Part shown: positions 57,960 through 64,000 of the stretch, piece after piece
Layout: each line of letters starts with the position of its first letter
Position numbering within the stretch: position 1 is the stretch's first letter
Source: Sipunculus nudus
Lineage: Eukaryota > Annelida > Sipuncula > Golfingiida > Sipunculidae
Length of the DNA stretch: 64,000 nt
Assembly (NCBI GenBank): GCA_026874595.1
Contig: CM049313.1
Span: 58,113,159 to 58,177,158, forward strand
Direction: 5' to 3'
The notes under the pieces: generated by a model
The model's input: the letters and a program-made list of their open reading frames with translations, nothing else
Databases searched by the model: none
What the model was told of the DNA's origin: nothing
Position numbers and translations under genes: made by a program

Positions 57960-58028
57960 ACAACTCGTCATCTCTTTCTGAAGAACAGAAAAAGTATATT
58001 GCCAAAGCCGAATCGGAACCAAACTCTG
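57960..58028 (+). CDS. CARD gene, exon C
   Basis: CAACAACAG|AC ... TCTG|GTATGT, 69 nt, symmetric phase 1 like exon A and of identical length. Encodes NSSSLSEEQKKYIAKAESEPNS, polar and probably a linker. Joins exon D through a split codon. Confidence 0.6.
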
Positions 58029-58275
58029 GTATGTGCTATATTCAATATATTAATCTTGGCTGTACGAAATTGTTTGGATTTCATCCTGAATTTCTTTTAA
58101 ATTATTTACTTTCTTTGGAGAACGAAAGATGAAATGAGCTATAGGATCATACTAGTTATAAGTTCTTGTTGCAGTAATTCAAATATTTATTATCGCTCTA
58201 ATTAAGTTTACTTTATGGTATTTAATGTCTGAAGCGTTTAAGGAATATCACAGAAAATTTTATGTATAGTTTTAG

Positions 58276-58406
58276 ACAAAACGAGACGCAGAAAAATAAC
58301 AGAGAACCATTCCAGGATTATTGCAAATATGGCTGTCGATGTAGACCTCTGGTCAATGATGACCGAGAAAAGGATACTGGATATACATGTCCAGCAGGAT
58401 ATTGAG
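58276..58406 (+). CDS. CARD gene, exon D (first half of the CARD domain)
   Basis: Acceptor TAGTTTTAG|AC; weak donor GAG|GTTCGG, ending in phase 0. Encodes KTRRRKITENHSRIIANMA, then VDVDLWSMMTEKRILDIHV. This matches CARD helices 1-3: a start 'R..I..NM..D.DLW..L.....L' followed by 'ILDIHVQQDIE'. CARDs are death-fold modules that recruit caspases and innate-immune adaptors through homotypic binding. Confidence 0.75.
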
Positions 58407-58892
58407 GTTCGGGAATTTCTTCAAAAAAGTACTTTTGGATTATTTTAATATTCAAAATTACGAGTTTTACGGGTATCGCATTTTCGTAATCATGAAACAA
58501 ATAGACGGACATATTTTGCACAAATGACATTTTGAGGTTAAAACCTTCATAATACAAGATGCCCTCCAGGAGACTGTTTACCCCCGTCCATAACGAATCT
58601 CCGATATAATGTGAAAATGGACTTTGCATATCTAATCGTATCTTGCTCATGTATGATTTAATCGTTTAAATTGAGTAATATTTATAAAGCCTATCCAGGA
58701 AAATAAAGATTTCTTAACTGATCTCCGCTTAAATTCTCCAAGATACAATTAAATTTTTATTTTTTAAGTGTAAATATTGCTCTTATTGTTATATATTTGT
58801 TTTTATTATATATTTCCCTGGATGGACATAATATAAGTATTTGTGACATTTATTTATTAATGCTTTTTTCTAACCATTTATTCGTAATATAG

Positions 58893-59031
58893 AGAGGACA
58901 TCACAGTGACAAGAAAAGAGCTGCAGAGTTACTTGCTTATCTTCTCAAGCGACCAAATGTAGATTATGACACATTTGTCAGATGCCTGGAGGAGACTGGC
59001 CAAGGTCACGTAGCAGCTCTTATGCAAGTCG
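58893..59031 (+). CDS. CARD gene, exon E (second half of the CARD domain)
   Basis: Acceptor TCGTAATATAG|AGA in phase 0 and donor CAAGTCG|GTATGT. Encodes RGHHSDKKRAAELLAYLLKR, PNVDYDTFVRCLEETGQGHV and AALMQVG, which fits CARD helices 4-6 (R.KA..LL..L..R....F..F...L..TGQ.HLA..L). A CARD split by one intron is common. No downstream effector domain (caspase, NACHT, helicase) was recognised, so the gene may be an adaptor or continue past the window. Confidence 0.82.
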
Positions 59032-61922
59032 GTATGTTTTTTTTTCTAAATATTAGATGTTCATCAGTTACATTATCTGTTAAGTACATTCTTCCACTTG
59101 ACAGGAAGTATTTGTGTGAATAACCGAAACGCAAAAATTATTAAAAGCAAGGAGGGCCTACTTAAAGGTATTATAACAGTACAAATTCTGCGTATTATGT
59201 CAGTACACAGACTGAGTTTCTTGTCAGTGCACATATATTATATGTGTCACCACATATATTATGTTTTTAATGCCTTTACACATAATGTGGGTATTTGTAA
59301 GAACACAGATTGCGTGTAATTGTCTGAGCAGTAGACATATTTTGTAAGTATTATATAAGTATTATATACAAAATATGCATAGTTATCCTCTCTGTGTTTT
59401 CTGTGTCTGTGCAAACATTTTGTTATATAAATAGAAATTAAAAGTCATTATCCATATCGTGTCTGTGCACAGGCTGTTTTCCCTGTGCACAGAATATACT
59501 TGTATATCAGTTATGTCCGTATGTCAGTCTCACAAATATCATGTCCCTGCACATATTATGTAAATATGTATGTATGATCTTTGTGCAAAAATTTTAAAAT
59601 GTTTGTATGTGATAAGATATTGCAATGATACGTTTTATATTTATCATACCATTGTACTTAAAGTAAATATAGTATGTTCAGATAAAACTTTTTCACTTAA
59701 GGTGACAGGACAGCCCCCCCCACACCGCATGACCTGGCTTTTTTTAAAGTTTTTCCTGGAACGATGTAATACATTAAGACCCCCTAAAGAATACATTTTC
59801 TCAAAACTGAGAAGATTCTTTACAGTTTGGTAAAAACGAACTTTGTTTTGAATTTAATGGGGGTTTTAATTTAATTTTTAATCTTTAAAATTATAAATAA
59901 TAAATAGATAAAATCGCCAGATTTTTTTTTGTTTTGTTAGATAAAATTACGAATTTCAGATTATTAAATTTTGAAATCCATCAAATCTTTTCATTTTTTA
60001 ACGTTTTCCTAAATAAAACCCTTCCAATTAACTTTAGGCTTAAAATTAGAAAGAAAACGCTTTTTAGGTGACCTATACATATACATATGTCAAAGATGGT
60101 ATGTTTGATGGTATGTATGAATTGTAATTACTGAGGAATAAGGCGATTAAGAAAGCTTGTTCAGTTTAAATGACGTTTTGAGAAAATGGCAAAAAAATTC
60201 ATTTGGACTACAAACGTAATTCAGCAAAACAACACGTTGACAGTGACATGAATTTGAACAAGACAGTACTTCTTATTACCCCATGTCATAGTACTATGGA
60301 TAAGTTGCTTTTTCCCTTAAAACTAAATAAAGCGATTAAAGCCTGTCCTGTCACAAGAGTGTCCTGTCAAACATTACGTGCCCTGGCTACAGTAGGCGGA
60401 GCTTACAGTTTTGGCCGAGTGCCAAGGTGGGCTGAGTATCCGAATGCTGGGACTTGTGTGTACAGGTGCTGAGCCGGGCATATTTGGAAACCGAATATTT
60501 ACATTGGAGCTTCGAGAGCGGGGTAAATGGCCAAACAAATAGAACCAGGATTGATTTACTTATCAAAGATTACACCCCTTGTAGGTTTTTTGGGAGTTGA
60601 CAATAAAAATTAGTTTATAATATATAGTAGTAGCGATGTTGACAGTATGAATATCATAGACGTCATGGTCAGGATATGAAGTAGCTTTTTATGAACTAAT
60701 TTTGCGTATCTCTCGATAGGCACAGGATATAGCAGAAATATAATGATGTCACATAATCTTGTGTTTCAACGTAATCTACACGATAAAAGACTGAAACGCC
60801 AACGATACTATAACATATGGCACTAACAGATCATTCACAAGGACATGTGTGTTTACACACTAATTAGCTGGAGTTCGTTTGCTCTCCAACGCTTATCAGT
60901 TATATGCTCCGCTAATTAGGTCGGGCTATCAAACGTCGACCGTCATTATTGGTCTCCCCGTGCACGGACTTGGCCCATGCATTAATTAACCCCTTGCTCA
61001 TCGCTATTGGCCGACTGACCCAGGTGTGATTGACAGGCCTGTGGCAGGGCTGGAGTTAGTTTACAAACACCTTGTCAATACATCGTAGTGGTTACTGAAT
61101 AGAAATCACCCTTTTCCACAAAATGCAACCGGCCACCCAAAACGTGCTCAAGAGCATTAAATCCGCCAAATATCCAATATTTAGTATGCCTTTTTAGCAT
61201 AAACTTCAATTTTAAGGAATTTAGCCAGTCCTTCTACGTTGATATATTGTATGCTATATAATACATTGGTATTAACGAGGGAACTTAGATTGAGGAAAAC
61301 AAGGTGTTTTGTTTGATGTCAGTGTCTATTTATTTACGACTCTGTGTTATTTCTTATCATTCTCGAAAAAGGCTGGTCTATCCACATTTCTTTTGAAAAT
61401 TTTCTATATATTAATACAACAGTGAGTACAATACTGTGGCGAATATCATCCCAGAAAACTGAACTTGTTTTAATTTATTTATTGTTCTTTGGTATTCTGG
61501 TATGGAGATGCGAGATTCAGTCTTCTCAATTAATATTTAAAGAAAACCCCCGGAGGTCCATTCCTTCGTAGGTGTGACAGTGTACACAAATAGTGTAACA
61601 CAATAGTGTTATGTTATCAAACATATTGTGTAAGTATAATAATTCCAAGATTTAAGAATATGCTATTGAGGGCGAGGTTTAAATGTTTTTCTTTCTCTTT
61701 CAACTCTATAAAAAGGACAAGATTTTTTAAAGGGCTTCATGAAAAAAATGCCAAGACCATACGTTCAGTTTCAATTATTTTTCTTTGTAATCTTAATGCC
61801 ACTTGTAACGAGACATATGAAGATTTTTAATAATTAAGTTGTTTATTACTAAATATGAGAGAATTCAAGTAAGGGGGGGGGGGCACTGAGAACTTTTATT
61901 GTAACGTATTTTTTACATATAT
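59032..61922. other. Downstream of the CARD exons, no gene recognised
   Basis: AT-rich sequence with GC-richer islands at about 60340-60480 and 60860-61080. The frame at 60203-60472 has no known motif. A poly-G tract lies near 61875. Confidence 0.4.
60860..61080. promoter_or_regulatory. Candidate cis-regulatory island
   Basis: Relatively GC-rich block with two CCAAT-type boxes in reverse (TTATTGGTCTCC near 60950, GCTATTGGCCGAC near 61003), homeodomain-type TTAATTAA (60985 region) and AGGTGTGATTGACAG at 61022-61036. The latter joins a T-box half-site AGGTGTGA to TGATTGACAG, the classical PBX-MEIS/PREP site. No gene start was recognised nearby. Confidence 0.3.
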
Positions 61923-62720
61923 TGTTACGGAACCTAATATTAACAGATCACGTGTGCGTGACGAACATGAATTTTGTAATGGAGATAAAAAAATAGATTG
62001 GGGAAATGTCTTGGGGAATGAATAAAGACGTCAGTGTTTTTTGTTAACAAATAACTATAATTTATTCTTAAAACAAACCTAATACCACAATACACTAAAT
62101 CAATACAATTACACAGTACAACAACAGTATAACAGCAAATCAATACAAGTATATAAATAAAGTGTACAGTACCTCGATACCACCACTGTCACAGGGACAA
62201 ATCCTTTAAAACCTATAATCCACGTAAACAGTTCAAATAGTCCAAAGTAAAGCTCTTGTCGTAATCCCGACAAGACAAACCTGAGACAGGCAGCATTAAA
62301 TTGTATAGAGTTAGTGATAGTAGAATCCCTGAAATTACTGGATAATCGGATAAGTACCACAACTGACTAACACGCTTCCGTGTCGGCTGAAATATTGCTC
62401 TCACCTCTCTCCCGGCTCTAAAACACAGCCCACTTTTATAACTTCTCACCTCAAGCCGAGAACATTCAATTTCTCGAAAAATCCAAAGTACAATACATAA
62501 TACACAGTACACACACGTTACAGGAAACATCAAGGATAAGAACGCTGTGTTTGTACATGTCACGGTCCACGCGTGGGCCGACCCGGCTCGGCCAGGCGAG
62601 AAAGCCCCATTCTAGCATGACCGCTGTGTATACATAATGTGTATCACACGAATCAGAATGCCAACAGCGCACTACAAAAGAGACATGTCAACAGCTCACA
62701 ATAAAACAGGCATCTGTAAC
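61923..62720 (-). mobile_element. Solo LTR of the Gmr1-like family with possible TATAT target duplication
   Basis: TGTTACGGAACCTAATATTA to CATCTGTAAC is the complement of a full LTR close to that at 41833, including (complement) the TATA region and AATAAA. TATAT occurs immediately on both sides (61918-61922 and 62721-62725), consistent with a 5-bp duplication, though the TA-rich context weakens this. Confidence 0.82.
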
Positions 62721-62764
62721 TATATATATAATCTTATTAACACATTTTGACATTTTTACTTTTT

Positions 62765-63010
62765 TTCATATATATATATATATATATCTCGATCGTATAT
62801 GTATATTATTACACAGAAGATATATTATTATATAAGACAGGGTATTCGTATTCAGTATTCGTATTCATTGTATTCGAATACAGGTATTTTCAGTATTTGT
62901 ATTCTTATTCGAATACATTTGTTAAAAGTACTAAAGTATTTGTAATCGTATTCCGATACACTGCAGAAGTATTCACATTCATGAATACTTTTCATGAATA
63001 CATGCAGTAT
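62765..63010. repeat. Low-complexity (TA)n and degenerate TATTCGTATTC repeats
   Basis: A (TA)n block at about 62770-62788 is followed by imperfect hexamer-like repeats of TATTCGTATTCAGTATTCG and TATTCGAATACA. Confidence 0.8.
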
Positions 63011-64000
63011 ACATTAATGTTGTTTACCTTTTGTCCTTTATCCATTTGGAAAAATGTGCCATTATTTCGATACTGATTGATTTTGATCCACTGAACACAT
63101 GCACACTAACAATCTTATTTACACATTTTGACATTTTTTACTTTTTTTTCATATTAAATAATATTAATGAGTTTATTTTGTCATGTGTATGTACATGTCC
63201 ATCAGTCATACCTTCTTTAAACTTCTACATTTATCTTCCACCAATGTTCTTTATACATACTAGACAACAGGTATCTACATGGGGTTAGAAACGCTGTCCA
63301 TATCCTTTGCTCTGTACCCTGTTTGTCTGATAATGCCACAATGAACTTCTTGTATAGAGGCTGAAGGTAGCAAGGCCAGCATGCTACGAGCCCAAGTCCA
63401 CTCAAATTCAAAGGGTTGAAAGCTTAGTAATGACCATTGCCTAGTCTAGTTAACAGCCCTGACAGGGATGACGGCTCAGTACCTTACTTGTCGAAACCTG
63501 ATGTCCATTCCAGTATCTTGGTAAACCTGTAATTCACATAACTGTGAATTGTGTTCCTAGATACAGGTTAAAGTAACTGGCCCTTACCCTGTTCAGTGTA
63601 CATACGAGCCAAGTTTAGACAGGGGGCGTGTAGGCAACCCCCAGAGCAATGCTTTGTTGGTTGCTGTATACTTGTGCTGATAATATAATGCTGCAATGAA
63701 CTTCCTGTTTAAGAGGCTGGAGTTTGACCAGTTTGTTAGCCAGGTAGATAGCTACAAAGGCAGCAAGGATGAATGCTTTGTAATTACCCCTTCCTAAGAT
63801 GGTTAACTGCCCTCACAGGGGTGACAGCTTTGAACATGCAATTGACCCAAGCCTGGTGTCCATTTCAAGTACCACTATCAAATTTGTACCTGGAGTACCT
63901 TCTACCAGGTACAGGTACTTTAGATCCAGGTACAGGTACAAGGTACTTCCTATTCATGACAGCCAGGTAAAGGCACAGATACAGGTACTCTGAATTGTGT
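63011..64000. other. Right end of window; short degenerate repeats
   Basis: Two related segments (about 63325-63415 and 63675-63775) share AATGAACTTC(T/C)TGT(A/T)TA-AGAGGCTG and CAAGG. At 63880-63995 the hexamer CAGGTA recurs many times. No gene recognised. Confidence 0.5.

Noticed and set aside
60203-60472. Plus-strand open frame of 89 codons
   Set aside because: No motif recognised; base composition of only the last part differs from the surroundings.

Overview
The window is AT-rich, intron-rich metazoan DNA dominated by interspersed repeats. Introns with canonical GT/AG borders, a hephaestin/ceruloplasmin-like gene, a class C receptor ectodomain, a CARD protein, Penelope-like and Gmr1-like retroelements, and a repeat that ends in (GGAC/AGAC)n beside an AGCTCAGCTGA-type motif point to a marine mollusc, probably a bivalve. 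The species call is inference. No bacterial genes, CRISPR arrays, tRNA or rRNA genes were seen.

Layout. (1) 366-12484, minus strand: eight phase-compatible exons forming the 5' half (565 codons) of a secreted multicopper-oxidase-like protein of the hephaestin/ceruloplasmin/factor V-VIII type. Its visible copper sites are degenerate. Its introns hold a ~160-bp tandem repeat, copies of a composite repeat, a MITE-like element and a strong near-palindrome. (2) 14462-16702, plus: a frameshifted EN+ Penelope-like element (reverse transcriptase plus GIY-YIG endonuclease) followed by a convincing hammerhead ribozyme fold. (3) 16773-23510, plus: a complete but dead LTR retrotransposon with the order gag-protease-integrase-RT-RNase H, that is, Ty3/gypsy-type domains in the Ty1/copia order, as known from Gmr1-like elements. 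(4) 23628-26256: a 5'-truncated second Penelope-like element enclosed by ~0.83-kb inverted arms, each with a hammerhead-like core. (5) 30313-32389, plus: the ligand-binding domain of a class C (metabotropic-glutamate-like) receptor. (6) 32390-40540: no gene recognised; inverted and low-complexity repeats. (7) 40540-47400: a LINE 3' end, a ~145-bp satellite, and a second Gmr1-like element inserted into that satellite, itself interrupted by another LINE. (8) 47490-51420: composite repeats and a decayed LINE. (9) 54880-59031, plus: exons of a CARD-domain gene, with a recent tandem duplication of two upstream exons. (10) Two solo LTRs of the Gmr1-like family, both reversed, at 52753-53528 and 61923-62720.

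The three host genes look unrelated in function: copper/iron or clotting-factor-like surface protein, cell-surface receptor, and death-fold signalling protein. Each is only partly contained or partly resolved here. The rest is a record of nested and neighbouring retroelement insertions, several at (TA)n tracts. Exon calls rest on reading-frame continuity, splice consensus and family motifs read by eye; no alignment or RNA evidence was available.
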